The translations under genes were made by a program, and so were the position numbers. 33,007 nucleotides of DNA from CAZNDN01 sp964571815 (GTDB lineage Bacteria > Fibrobacterota > Chitinivibrionia > Chitinivibrionales > WJKA01): positions 1-33,007 of the forward strand of contig CAZNDN010000032.1 of the NCBI GenBank assembly GCA_964571815.1. The letters are read 5' to 3'. Positions 16,217 through 23,171 of the stretch are shown one piece after another. Below the pieces are notes generated by a model that worked only from the letters and a program-made list of their open reading frames with translations, was not told the origin of the DNA and made no database searches. Each line of letters begins with the position of its first letter. The first letter of the stretch is position 1.

Positions 16217-17047
16217 CTACAGTTTCTTGAACACGTCGAAGGGCACGATTTTCTGCTTCTTCATCTTCTCCCTGCTGGTTCGTGACGCCTTCTGCAGCTC
16301 TTTCTTTTCTTCACGCGTTAAAGATTCCATTCCGCTTTCGGACACCTTCTTGAGAATCGGGTCGATAACCTCCTCAAAGCGCCGCTCGCGCCGCAGATAT
16401 TCCTCGGCTCTCCGGCGACGATGCTTCTCACTTCGAAGGTCTCGAACATGCTCCAGCAGAGCATTTGCCTGATTGTAATATTTCAGGTACACCAGCGCCA
16501 CAACGATGCCGCCGAGATGGGTAAGGTGGGCCACGCCGCCCACACTCCCCATCGAGCCCCATAGTGAGATGAAACCTATGATGGCCACCGCCCATCGGGC
16601 CGGAACAGGGAAGATGAAGAACATGAGGATTCGGCGATCGGGGAAGTAGAAAGCGAAGGCGGTCAACACGCCCAGTACCGCCCCCGAAGCGCCGATGATG
16701 AGCGTGTTCCACATGATGACGCTGAACAGGCCCGAACAGATCCCGCACAGGAAGTAGAACGTCAAGAACCTTCGCTGCCCCCACCTGGCTTCGATTTCAA
16801 CGCCGAACATCCACAAAGCGAGCATATTGAAAAGCAGGTGCCAGATCGTGACGGGGTCGTGAAGGAACATGTAGGTGACGATCCTCCACACGTGCGCCCG
16901 GGAGAATACCAGCGACGGTACCAGGCCGCCCCAGTTCACCATGGCCAATCGCAGGCCGGGGACGTTCTGCAGCACATAGACCGCAATATTTGCAATCAGC
17001 AGATACGTCACTGCCTTGCCCGCCCTGCCGTACCCGTGAAACATCAT
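16217..17047 (-). CDS. Rhomboid-family intramembrane serine protease
   Basis: A 276-residue protein with six hydrophobic segments in residues 10-190. Rhomboids cleave transmembrane substrates within the membrane using a Ser-His dyad. Seen here: the loop-1 Arg region, HLLFNMLALWMFG in TM2, the catalytic serine in IGASGA (Ser121), and the His-containing TM6 motif AHLTHLGG, with His177 the likely catalytic histidine. The last 85 residues are soluble and highly charged (RRRRAEEYLRRERRF, then a GMESLTREEKKEL helix), a C-terminal extension also found in other bacterial rhomboids. The start is 6 bases after the coaD stop (two consecutive ATGs at 17047 and 17044), so it is the last gene of the long minus-strand run. 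Substrates are unknown. Confidence 0.92.
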   Translation of the reverse strand: MMFHGYGRAGKAVTYLLIANIAVYVLQNVPGLRLAMVNWGGLVPSLVFSRAHVWRIVTYMFLHDPVTIWHLLFNMLALWMFGVEIEARWGQRRFLTFYFLCGICSGLFSVIMWNTLIIGASGAVLGVLTAFAFYFPDRRILMFFIFPVPARWAVAIIGFISLWGSMGSVGGVAHLTHLGGIVVALVYLKYYNQANALLEHVRDLRSEKHRRRRAEEYLRRERRFEEVIDPILKKVSESGMESLTREEKKELQKASRTSREKMKKQKIVPFDVFKKL

Positions 17048-17053
17048 CGGTAT

Positions 17054-17545
17054 CTACCGTCCTTTCCCGCGTCGAGTCTTCCGCCGAAAGAGTTGTTCCA
17101 CCGACGCCGGCACAAATGAAGAAATATCTCCGCCCAGATGTGCAATCTGCTTGACCATGCTGGAGTTGAGGTACGTATACTTCTCGTTGGGCATGAGAAA
17201 CACCGTCTCTGCATTTCGATTCATATTCCTGTTGGTGAAAGCCATCTGGAATTCGTACTCGAAATCCGAAATAGCGCGGAGACCGCGTATGATCGCCGAG
17301 GCCCGCGTCTCTCGCACGCAATCGGCTATGAGGCCGCTGTAGGTGATGACTTCGATTCGCTTGATGCCGCTGAGAGCTTCCCGGGCCATTCGGTGTCGCT
17401 CATCGAGGGAAAAGAAGGGGTTTTTTGCGGGGTTATCGGCAACGACGGCGTACACGTGCCGGAAGATGCCCGCGGCACGGCGCGCGATATCGATATGACC
17501 GTAGGTTATGGGATCGAACGTACCGGGGTAAATAGCAGTCGCCAT
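17054..17545 (-). CDS. coaD: Phosphopantetheine adenylyltransferase
   Basis: A 163-residue CoaD, which transfers AMP from ATP to 4'-phosphopantetheine, the penultimate step of coenzyme A synthesis. It begins with the hallmark YPGTFDPITYGHID, containing the T/H-x-G-H nucleotidyltransferase motif. It continues with RGLRAISDFEYEFQMAFTNR and the C-terminal SSMVKQIAHLGGDISSFVP, all standard for the family, and length is normal. I chose the ATG at 17545: a longer frame to 17638 would translate the intergenic repeat and adds an unrelated Arg-rich tail, and GAAGGG sits upstream of 17545. It lies between rsmD and the rhomboid gene; rsmD-coaD adjacency is common in bacteria. Confidence 0.97.
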   Translation of the reverse strand: MATAIYPGTFDPITYGHIDIARRAAGIFRHVYAVVADNPAKNPFFSLDERHRMAREALSGIKRIEVITYSGLIADCVRETRASAIIRGLRAISDFEYEFQMAFTNRNMNRNAETVFLMPNEKYTYLNSSMVKQIAHLGGDISSFVPASVEQLFRRKTRRGKGR

Positions 17546-17606
17546 ACACGTAACCCTTCTGCCGGGGGCCTTCTCAGGAGTAAATCGGTTTCCTTCGGCC
17601 TGCGTT

Positions 17607-17674
17607 CGGGACAAGCCCCTTCGACGGGCTCGGGACAAGCCCTTCGGCAGGCTCAGGACAAGCGTGTCGAAGGG
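17607..17674. repeat. Short tandem/dyad repeat cluster between rsmD and coaD
   Basis: Three head-to-tail copies of a roughly 23-base unit: 17607-17630, 17631-17653 and a shorter, diverged 17654-17674. Each begins CGGGACAAG or CAGGACAAG, and the first two continue with a CCTTCG(A/G)C core. CCCTTCGAC (17617-17625) and GTCGAAGGG (17666-17674) form a perfect 9-bp inverted repeat enclosing the array, so the transcript could fold into a stem. The unit resembles dispersed intergenic repeats I recall from other bacterial genomes; whether it recurs in this genome cannot be seen here. Confidence 0.75.
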
Positions 17675-17710
17675 TTGACGTTCGAGCCCTGCGGTCTTCC
17701 ACCCGGGACA

Positions 17711-18253
17711 TCAGTCGGGCGACTCGTAGATCTCGATACGTGCTCCACCGTAGTCTCTTACTACCGAGGGATGCGGATCGCCGAGATGCCCGGCGGTCCT
17801 CCGACGTCGTTCAAAAATAAGTAATCCCCCCGGGGTGAGTCGTCGAAGCAGGGGTTTGATCAGTGCCGCAAGCTCGTCCAGCGCGTACGGCGGATCGTAG
17901 TAGATAAGATCATGGCGATCACGCCTGCGACGGACATAGGACCGAACGTCCACTGGAAGGACCCGGCATCGATCCTCTACTCCCAGCTCGCCGGCGTTTT
18001 CCCTGATCAAGCGCGCCCTTCGGCGGTCCGACTCCACAAACTCGACCCGGGCTGCTCCGCGGCTGAGCATCTCAAGCCCGAACACGCCGCTTCCCGCGCA
18101 CACATCGGCAACCCTTGCCCCGGGTATCCTGTGGGAAACCATGGATGCAACCGCCTCGCGCACCTTTTGCTGCGTAGGCCGGAAACCGCTTTCCCCGGGG
18201 GCAACCCGCACGCATCTTCCGCCAAGTATCCCGGCGACGATGCGGAGTTTCAT
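17711..18253 (-). CDS. rsmD: 16S rRNA (guanine-N2) methyltransferase RsmD
   Basis: A 180-residue SAM-dependent methyltransferase that in the family modifies G966 of 16S rRNA during 30S assembly. It begins MKLRIVAGILGGR, the usual RsmD start, followed by RPTQQKVREAVASM. The SAM-binding motif I is DVCAGSGVFGLEML, and the catalytic motif IV is YYDPPY (the D/N-P-P-Y type of N-methyltransferases). The ATG at 18253 is chosen over 18304 because it matches the family N-terminus and lies just 10 bases after the pilN stop. It is followed after 165 bases, containing a repeat cluster, by coaD. The protein is intact and of normal length. Confidence 0.93.
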   Translation of the reverse strand: MKLRIVAGILGGRCVRVAPGESGFRPTQQKVREAVASMVSHRIPGARVADVCAGSGVFGLEMLSRGAARVEFVESDRRRARLIRENAGELGVEDRCRVLPVDVRSYVRRRRDRHDLIYYDPPYALDELAALIKPLLRRLTPGGLLIFERRRRTAGHLGDPHPSVVRDYGGARIEIYESPD

Positions 18254-18263
18254 GTCGGGAAGC

Positions 18264-19190
18264 TCATTCGCGTGTCGTGATGAGGGCCTCCGCCCGTACG
18301 ACAACGCTTTTGCCGGTGCCGGCGCGGATATCCAACCGCCGGAACGCGCACGGCACCCGCTGGTCGTAGAGCAGTTTCAGGAGTTCGACGAAATCGGCGA
18401 AGGTGCCTGTCAGAGTGAGGCGATAGGCGAATCGACGATAGCCGGCGACCTTGTCGGCCGAAATGCGGTCCGGTCCATCGGCAACAATCACGCCCGCTCC
18501 GCCCGCCAACTTCACCACCTTCCGCACGACTTCCTTCAGCCCCTCACGAAACGGGAGGAGTGAAGTGAGTGAAAGGTCAACGTATTCGTCCGTAAGATCC
18601 AGTCCCCACGAGGGAATACAGGAAAACGCGAATCGGTATCCCCCGCCCGTGTTGGATCGAATGAACGTGGACTGAGGAATCAGGGTTACCTTCTCCGATT
18701 TCAAGGATTTGAATACGTCCTCAACCGCGGCTCTGGAGGAAGCGAGACCGACGGCATAGAGGGTCTGAAAGTTCTCGATTTCAAGAGAACTCAGTCCGAT
18801 TTCTTCGGGGACAACCCGCACGATCATATCGCAGGCATTCCTGGCGAAGAGAGCCTCGTAGTTGACCTTTTCGGCAAACGTGAGCTGATCGTAGGGAAGA
18901 TTGAGATAGCCCTCGCGCTGAAGTTTGTCACGTTTCTCGTGCAGGTCTCGCACGACCTCTTCAACAATCCGCGGGCTTACCAGACTTGACGGCTCCCGGC
19001 CGACGGGCTTCAATTTCTCGTGCACCTCGCGGGGTCCACTCAGCGCTCGAAGCATCCAGACCGAGATCCCCCCGACAACCACGACCCCACCCACAACGGC
19101 GCCACCGATACGCAGGAGCTTTGGAGACACCGGAGCTCGACGTTTCGGTTTCTTCCGCGAAACACCCCTGAGAAGATTGATCCGTATCAT
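18264..19190 (-). CDS. pilN: Type IV pilus inner-membrane protein PilN-like, with an added C-terminal domain
   Basis: A 308-residue bitopic membrane protein starting MIRINLL, the PilN signature that binds PilM. A basic stretch is followed by one transmembrane segment (about residues 27-50). The periplasmic part has a helical/coiled region, then a PilN-like ferredoxin-fold segment (about 128-200) and a second similar segment (about 245-305, containing YRLTLTGTFADFVELLKLLY). Typical PilN is about 180-210 residues, so this protein carries roughly 100 extra. The second segment resembles the PilO core, and no separate pilO follows, because the next gene is rsmD. Its ATG overlaps the pilM stop by 4 bases (ATGA). 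Inner-membrane alignment complex of a type IV pilus is the likely role; the PilO-like reading is inference. Confidence 0.75.
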   Translation of the reverse strand: MIRINLLRGVSRKKPKRRAPVSPKLLRIGGAVVGGVVVVGGISVWMLRALSGPREVHEKLKPVGREPSSLVSPRIVEEVVRDLHEKRDKLQREGYLNLPYDQLTFAEKVNYEALFARNACDMIVRVVPEEIGLSSLEIENFQTLYAVGLASSRAAVEDVFKSLKSEKVTLIPQSTFIRSNTGGGYRFAFSCIPSWGLDLTDEYVDLSLTSLLPFREGLKEVVRKVVKLAGGAGVIVADGPDRISADKVAGYRRFAYRLTLTGTFADFVELLKLLYDQRVPCAFRRLDIRAGTGKSVVVRAEALITTRE

Positions 19191-20110
19191 AAGCCCGCGT
19201 CGATCCCCCCCCGCAGGGCCAACCCGGTGGCAACCGCCAGATGCGGGCCGTGCCTCACGAGATCATCTTCGGACATTTCGGCGCCGCAAGAGACGACGCG
19301 AAAAGGATGAAGCGTTTCCACCTGAGACAGCTCTTCGCACAATGAATGCACCAGTTGTCGATCGGCGAACAGTGCACCGCCCACGAACACTTCGGGGGAC
19401 CCTTCACACCAGAGGCCGGCATTGGCGGTCCGCAACAGGGACAGTCCCTCTTTAATCGCGGCCCCGCACGCGTCGGGGGCGGCCGGGTTATGCGAATACT
19501 GCATTACCTCGAAATCCACCAACTCCCCGTTGAGCGTCAGCACCAGCTTCAGCCGCTCGTCATCCCCGAGCACAAGCACTGCCGGCGACGCCGCCTTCTC
19601 CCCGTAGTTCGCCTCAAACACATTCACCGCGGCGCACACATCGATGTCCATGACCACCGGATTGAGACGGCTTGCTCTCACCAGATCCACCACTCGTTTC
19701 ACTCTGTCCCGACGCGATGCGGCGACCAGATACTGCCGGAGCCCCTCACCCGCTTGCGCAGTCATCTGCGCGAAATCAAACGCGTACTCTTCGAATGTGC
19801 CCAGTACCTGCTGCCCCATCTCCCATTCCACCGCCCGTTCAATATCCTCTTCATCCGACTCAACCACGACTTTCTTCAGGACAGTGGATTCCGCGGGAAG
19901 CGAGACAACGACGTCCTGGCCCGTCAGTTTGATTTCCTTCACCAGACGTTTCAGCTCCTGCCCGGCCTCCTCCCACCACTGCTCCCCGGCACTCTCCAGA
20001 GGATTGATGACTATCCATGCAACCGAGTTCTGCTCCGGCAGGTAATGCGCCATGCAGATGCAGTCTTGCCGAATATCCAGGCCCGAAATTCCCTGATGTG
20101 TACGCGCCAT
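19187..20110 (-). CDS. pilM: PilM-like actin-fold pilus assembly protein (degenerate nucleotide site)
   Basis: A 307-residue cytoplasmic protein of the PilM type, which in pilus systems binds ATP and the N-terminus of PilN. Support comes from the overall order of FtsA/PilM-like segments, such as VVVSLPAESTVLKKVVV, DIERAVEWEMGQQV and VFVGGALFADRQ, and from its position immediately before pilN with a 4-base overlap. The nucleotide-binding loops are poorly conserved: the first reads GLDIRQDC where PilM/FtsA have D/E-I-G, and the second lacks the D-x-G motif (VLVLGDDERLKL). I choose the ATG at 20110, with GGTGA upstream; the 18 residues before it are unlike PilM. Function in the pilus is likely, ATP binding doubtful. 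Confidence 0.75.
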   Translation of the reverse strand: MARTHQGISGLDIRQDCICMAHYLPEQNSVAWIVINPLESAGEQWWEEAGQELKRLVKEIKLTGQDVVVSLPAESTVLKKVVVESDEEDIERAVEWEMGQQVLGTFEEYAFDFAQMTAQAGEGLRQYLVAASRRDRVKRVVDLVRASRLNPVVMDIDVCAAVNVFEANYGEKAASPAVLVLGDDERLKLVLTLNGELVDFEVMQYSHNPAAPDACGAAIKEGLSLLRTANAGLWCEGSPEVFVGGALFADRQLVHSLCEELSQVETLHPFRVVSCGAEMSEDDLVRHGPHLAVATGLALRGGIDAGL

Positions 20111-20184
20111 ATCGTCACCGTTCACTCGCCGGCTCACACGGGTGCGGAGCCGCGAGTACCACAAGAAAATGCCTTATTGCCGCA

Positions 20185-20565
20185 TCAGAAGCAAATCTCC
20201 GTTGCAATTGCCGCAACCCGGGCGGGGCCGATTCCCTTGACCCGCATCAACTCCTCCGACACCTTGAACGGTCCACGGTTCTCACGAAAGGAAACTATCC
20301 TGCCGGCAAGCACCGGACCGATTCCACGCAGTTGTGTAAGCTCTTCGGCCGAAGCCCGGTTAACGTTGACACACCCGGTCGAGGCGAAGTCGACAGTCTC
20401 CCGGCTCGGGCCGTCCCTATTCTCTACCGTCTCAGCCGGGCGTCTCGTTTCGGCACCGGTGACTATCCGTGTGGAATGCCGTGCGGCGGTCCTCACGCCG
20501 AAGACGCCTGCCCAGAAGCCGACAGCGGCAAGCCACAACAGTACCGGAACGATTCGCTTCTTCAT
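20185..20565 (-). CDS. ComEA-like helix-hairpin-helix DNA-binding protein
   Basis: A 126-residue protein with an N-terminal signal/anchor (MKKRIVPVLLWLAAVGFWAGVFG), a variable linker of about 45 residues, and a C-terminal ComEA-type tandem helix-hairpin-helix domain. VNVNRASAEELTQLRGIGP and LMRVKGIGPARVAAI each carry the G-I-G hairpin that grips DNA backbone. ComEA proteins hold incoming DNA in the periplasm or at the membrane during natural transformation, working with a type IV pilus. The ATG at 20565 overlaps the upstream stop (TGATG) and has GGGAGG just upstream; a GTG one codon earlier is less likely. Neighbouring pilM and pilN support a competence role. The channel gene comEC is not in this window. 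Confidence 0.88.
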   Translation of the reverse strand: MKKRIVPVLLWLAAVGFWAGVFGVRTAARHSTRIVTGAETRRPAETVENRDGPSRETVDFASTGCVNVNRASAEELTQLRGIGPVLAGRIVSFRENRGPFKVSEELMRVKGIGPARVAAIATEICF

Positions 20566-22061
20566 CACCTCCCGGGCTCCGATCTGAGCAGTTGCAGAAA
20601 GGTCTCGGCAATCGCCGGGTCGAATTGTCGTCCCTTGTTTTCATCAAGAATTGACATGGCGCGCTCGGACGTCATTGCCTTGCGGTAGGGGCGATGCGAC
20701 GTCATGGCCTCGAACGCGTCACACACACCGAGGATGCGGGCACCGTGGGGAATGCTCTCACCCGAAAGTCCCTCGGGATAACCCGATCCGTCGTAGTACT
20801 CGTGATGATGGAGAATCATGCTCACCAGGGGTTTCAGGAACGGAACATCGGAGAGTATTCGTGCCCCCAGGCCGGGGTGTTTCTTTATCTCCTCAAACTC
20901 CTCCAGCGAGAGTTTCCCGGGTTTGTTCAGTATCAGCTCGCTCACCCCGATCTTGCCCACATCGTGAAGAAGGCCCGCATATTTCACCTTCTCGATCTCG
21001 GCCATGCTCAGCCCCAGCTTCCGGGCAAGAACCACCGCATATTTCATTACGTTCTCCGAGTGTCCGTGCGTGTAGCGGTCCTTGATCTCGACGGCCAGGG
21101 CAAACCCCCGCACCGTCTTGAGGTAGTTGTCCCGGATATTCTGGTAGAGACGCACGTTTTCTATGGATACGCCGGCGTGCGAAGCCAGCACCGTGATCGT
21201 CTGAAGATCCAGATCCGAAAAAGGGCGGCTTCCCGCTCTCCTGACAAGGTTCAACACGCCGATGGTACGCTGTGACGTTTTCAGAGGGAACGAGACGTAC
21301 GATCCAACCGAGGGGGGCAAATCGGGAAGGCCATTATCGGAACCGTTCTCTCCGGGAAAGACCGTAAGGGGTTTGCCCTGCACAATCGTGCGGCCCGAGG
21401 CAGCCCTGAAGAAATCTTCCTCAAACACTTCTCTTCGGTACTCTTCGCCCAGCGCTTCAAATACGGCCAGGCGGTGATTGCTGTCCAGAAACATCAACGC
21501 TCCACCGTCCGATTTCGACAGGCGTGCGCAGTAGTCAAGAACTTTTCTGTGGAGTTCGTTGGGGTCGTGCGTGCTGGTGAAAACCTTCGTCACCTCGTGG
21601 AGAGAAACCAGACTTGCAAACAGTGCGTTTTCTTCACGCAGGTGTTTTCCGTCCAGGGCCCGCTTGATCTTTTCACCTATTTCTTCCAGGTGAAACGGTT
21701 TGGTCAGGTAATCGAAGGCACCCAGTTTCAACGCTTCGATGGCCGTATCGAGCGTTGGAAACCCGGTGGTAAGAAGCACGGGAACCGACGGTTTGTTACC
21801 CTTTACCCACTTCAGCACCTCCACACCCGAAATTCCGGGCATTTTGATGTCGGTCAATACCATGTCGACATCGGTACCCTCGAGTACACCGATCGCCTCT
21901 TCTCCATTTCGTGTGGCTGTTGCCTGATAACCCGCCTTGCCGAGAAACTGCAGAAGGATATCGCAGATTGACTTCTCGTCATCCACAACAAGAATGTGGG
22001 GAGTTTTTTCGCCGGTGTTCCTCTCCACCTCTTCGCCCGCCTTCTGCTCGTCAAGGTTCAT
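20565..22061 (-). CDS. Response regulator with GAF and HD-GYP domains (predicted c-di-GMP phosphodiesterase)
   Basis: A 498-residue three-domain regulator. Residues 22-140 are a receiver domain with the acidic pair DD (27-28), phosphoacceptor Asp71 in LTDIKMPG, and the conserved Lys in LTKPF. A GAF-like sensor domain follows (about 155-310). The C-terminal 190 residues are an HD-GYP domain with LLHDVGKIG, ILHHHEYYDGSGYPEGL and GVCDAFEAMTSHRPYR, so the metal-binding His/Asp and GYP residues are all present. HD-GYP domains typically hydrolyse c-di-GMP. No histidine kinase is adjacent. The ATG at 22061 is chosen over 22139 because it overlaps the kdsB stop by 4 bases (ATGA). Its neighbours suggest it tunes pilus or competence function through c-di-GMP. 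Confidence 0.92.
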   Translation of the reverse strand: MNLDEQKAGEEVERNTGEKTPHILVVDDEKSICDILLQFLGKAGYQATATRNGEEAIGVLEGTDVDMVLTDIKMPGISGVEVLKWVKGNKPSVPVLLTTGFPTLDTAIEALKLGAFDYLTKPFHLEEIGEKIKRALDGKHLREENALFASLVSLHEVTKVFTSTHDPNELHRKVLDYCARLSKSDGGALMFLDSNHRLAVFEALGEEYRREVFEEDFFRAASGRTIVQGKPLTVFPGENGSDNGLPDLPPSVGSYVSFPLKTSQRTIGVLNLVRRAGSRPFSDLDLQTITVLASHAGVSIENVRLYQNIRDNYLKTVRGFALAVEIKDRYTHGHSENVMKYAVVLARKLGLSMAEIEKVKYAGLLHDVGKIGVSELILNKPGKLSLEEFEEIKKHPGLGARILSDVPFLKPLVSMILHHHEYYDGSGYPEGLSGESIPHGARILGVCDAFEAMTSHRPYRKAMTSERAMSILDENKGRQFDPAIAETFLQLLRSEPGR

Positions 22062-22798
22062 CGCCGTGCTCGTCGTCGAAACGCCTCCAAATCCCCGGGA
22101 GTATCGATCCCCCTTGAGGAACAGGAGCAAAGCAGACACTTGATTCTCATACCATGCTCCAGGGCCCGCAACTGTTCCAGATCCTCACGCTCGGCCAGAG
22201 TTCCTCCGGGAAGGGCACAGTAGCGTCGGATTCCTTCCGCGGTGAACCCGTAGATTCCGGCATGTTTGTAGACGCTTCCACCTTTTTCCCCATGCCCATA
22301 GGGGAGGGGTGCACGGGAAAAGTACAGCGCCTCACTCCGGGCATTCAGCACCGCCTTGACCACGTGGGGATCTTTCCACTCCTCAATTGTAGCATTCGAC
22401 ACACAGGTTAGCAAGCAATTGTCGTCAATGTCCGCCAGGGCGGCGACGAAATCTCCGAGCAGGCCGGGCGGGATCTCAGGTTCGTCTCCCTGCAGGTTTA
22501 CAACGTAATCACAGTTCTTCGCGGCCACGGCCTCATGCACTCTCTCGGTACCGCTGCGGTGGGTGCCTGATGTCAGTACGGCCGTGCCGCCGTGCCGACG
22601 AACGGCCCGGGCGATTCCGCGGTGGTCGGTGGCCACGCAAACATCGGAGAATGCCTCCGAATTCACCGCACTTCGGTACACCCACATGACCAGGGGTATC
22701 CCTTCCACCTCGGCAAGGGGTTTTCCCGGCAGGCGGGTCGAAGCATATCGGGCGGGTATCACGCAGCAGACTCGCGGTGACCACGGCGTCTCCGTCAT
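22058..22798 (-). CDS. kdsB: 3-deoxy-manno-octulosonate cytidylyltransferase (CMP-KDO synthetase)
   Basis: A 246-residue cytoplasmic enzyme that activates KDO with CTP to CMP-KDO for addition to lipid A, a mark of a Gram-negative cell making LPS inner core. The N-terminus VIPARYASTRLPGKPL is the nucleotide-binding signature. VNLQGDEPEI holds metal-binding Asp, and later motifs FSRAPLPY and HAGIYGF match KdsB. Length is typical. I choose the ATG at 22798, with AGGAG at good spacing, rather than 22819, which lies in the gatC stop. It overlaps the HD-GYP gene downstream by 4 bases and follows gatC by 20 bases. Confidence 0.95.
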   Translation of the reverse strand: MTETPWSPRVCCVIPARYASTRLPGKPLAEVEGIPLVMWVYRSAVNSEAFSDVCVATDHRGIARAVRRHGGTAVLTSGTHRSGTERVHEAVAAKNCDYVVNLQGDEPEIPPGLLGDFVAALADIDDNCLLTCVSNATIEEWKDPHVVKAVLNARSEALYFSRAPLPYGHGEKGGSVYKHAGIYGFTAEGIRRYCALPGGTLAEREDLEQLRALEHGMRIKCLLCSCSSRGIDTPGDLEAFRRRARR

Positions 22799-22818
22799 AT
22801 CGCCGCTCCTTGAGAGCA

Positions 22819-23103
22819 CTAGTGAATGATTCTCGGGACGGCAAATGAGCCCTTCGTAACTTCAGGGCCGTTCATCAGCGTCTTCTCTCTGGGTAAGGAT
22901 GTTCCGACCGTGTCGGAACGAAGAGGATCATGCTCGGGAGAAAGAAACGATGTCGGCTCCACGCTTTCGGTATCGAGCTTGTTGAGAAGCTCGACGTATT
23001 CGAGCACCGAATCGAGCTGGCGTGTGAAAGAGTCCACCTCGGCGTCGGTTAGCTCCAGCCTGGCAAGATCGGCCACGTGCCGCACATCCTCGCGATTGAT
23101 CAT
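22819..23103 (-). CDS. gatC: Asp-tRNA(Asn)/Glu-tRNA(Gln) amidotransferase subunit C
   Basis: A 94-residue GatC, the small subunit that stabilises GatA in the GatCAB complex converting mischarged Glu-tRNA(Gln) or Asp-tRNA(Asn) to the correct amide. The family pattern is clear: DVRHVADLARLELT at the start, QLDSVLEYVELLNKLDTE, then EPTSFLSPEHDPLRSDTV, and a C-terminal segment around GSFAVPRII. It starts at ATG 23103 with AAAGGCGG upstream. gatA and gatB are not adjacent: the gene sits between pcrA (68 bases upstream) and kdsB, so it is presumably co-transcribed with unrelated genes. Identification is strong despite the small size. Confidence 0.93.
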   Translation of the reverse strand: MINREDVRHVADLARLELTDAEVDSFTRQLDSVLEYVELLNKLDTESVEPTSFLSPEHDPLRSDTVGTSLPREKTLMNGPEVTKGSFAVPRIIH

Positions 23104-23171
23104 CGTTGTCCGCCTTTCTCAGAAAGTCGCTCCCCGACCCACCATCTTCGGAGTCGCCGCGTCACGCGCGG

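Noticed and set aside
17675..17700. GTTCGAGCCC near 17680, which looks like a tRNA T-loop
   Set aside because: The flanking bases do not form a T-stem, and no acceptor, D or anticodon arm can be drawn around it.
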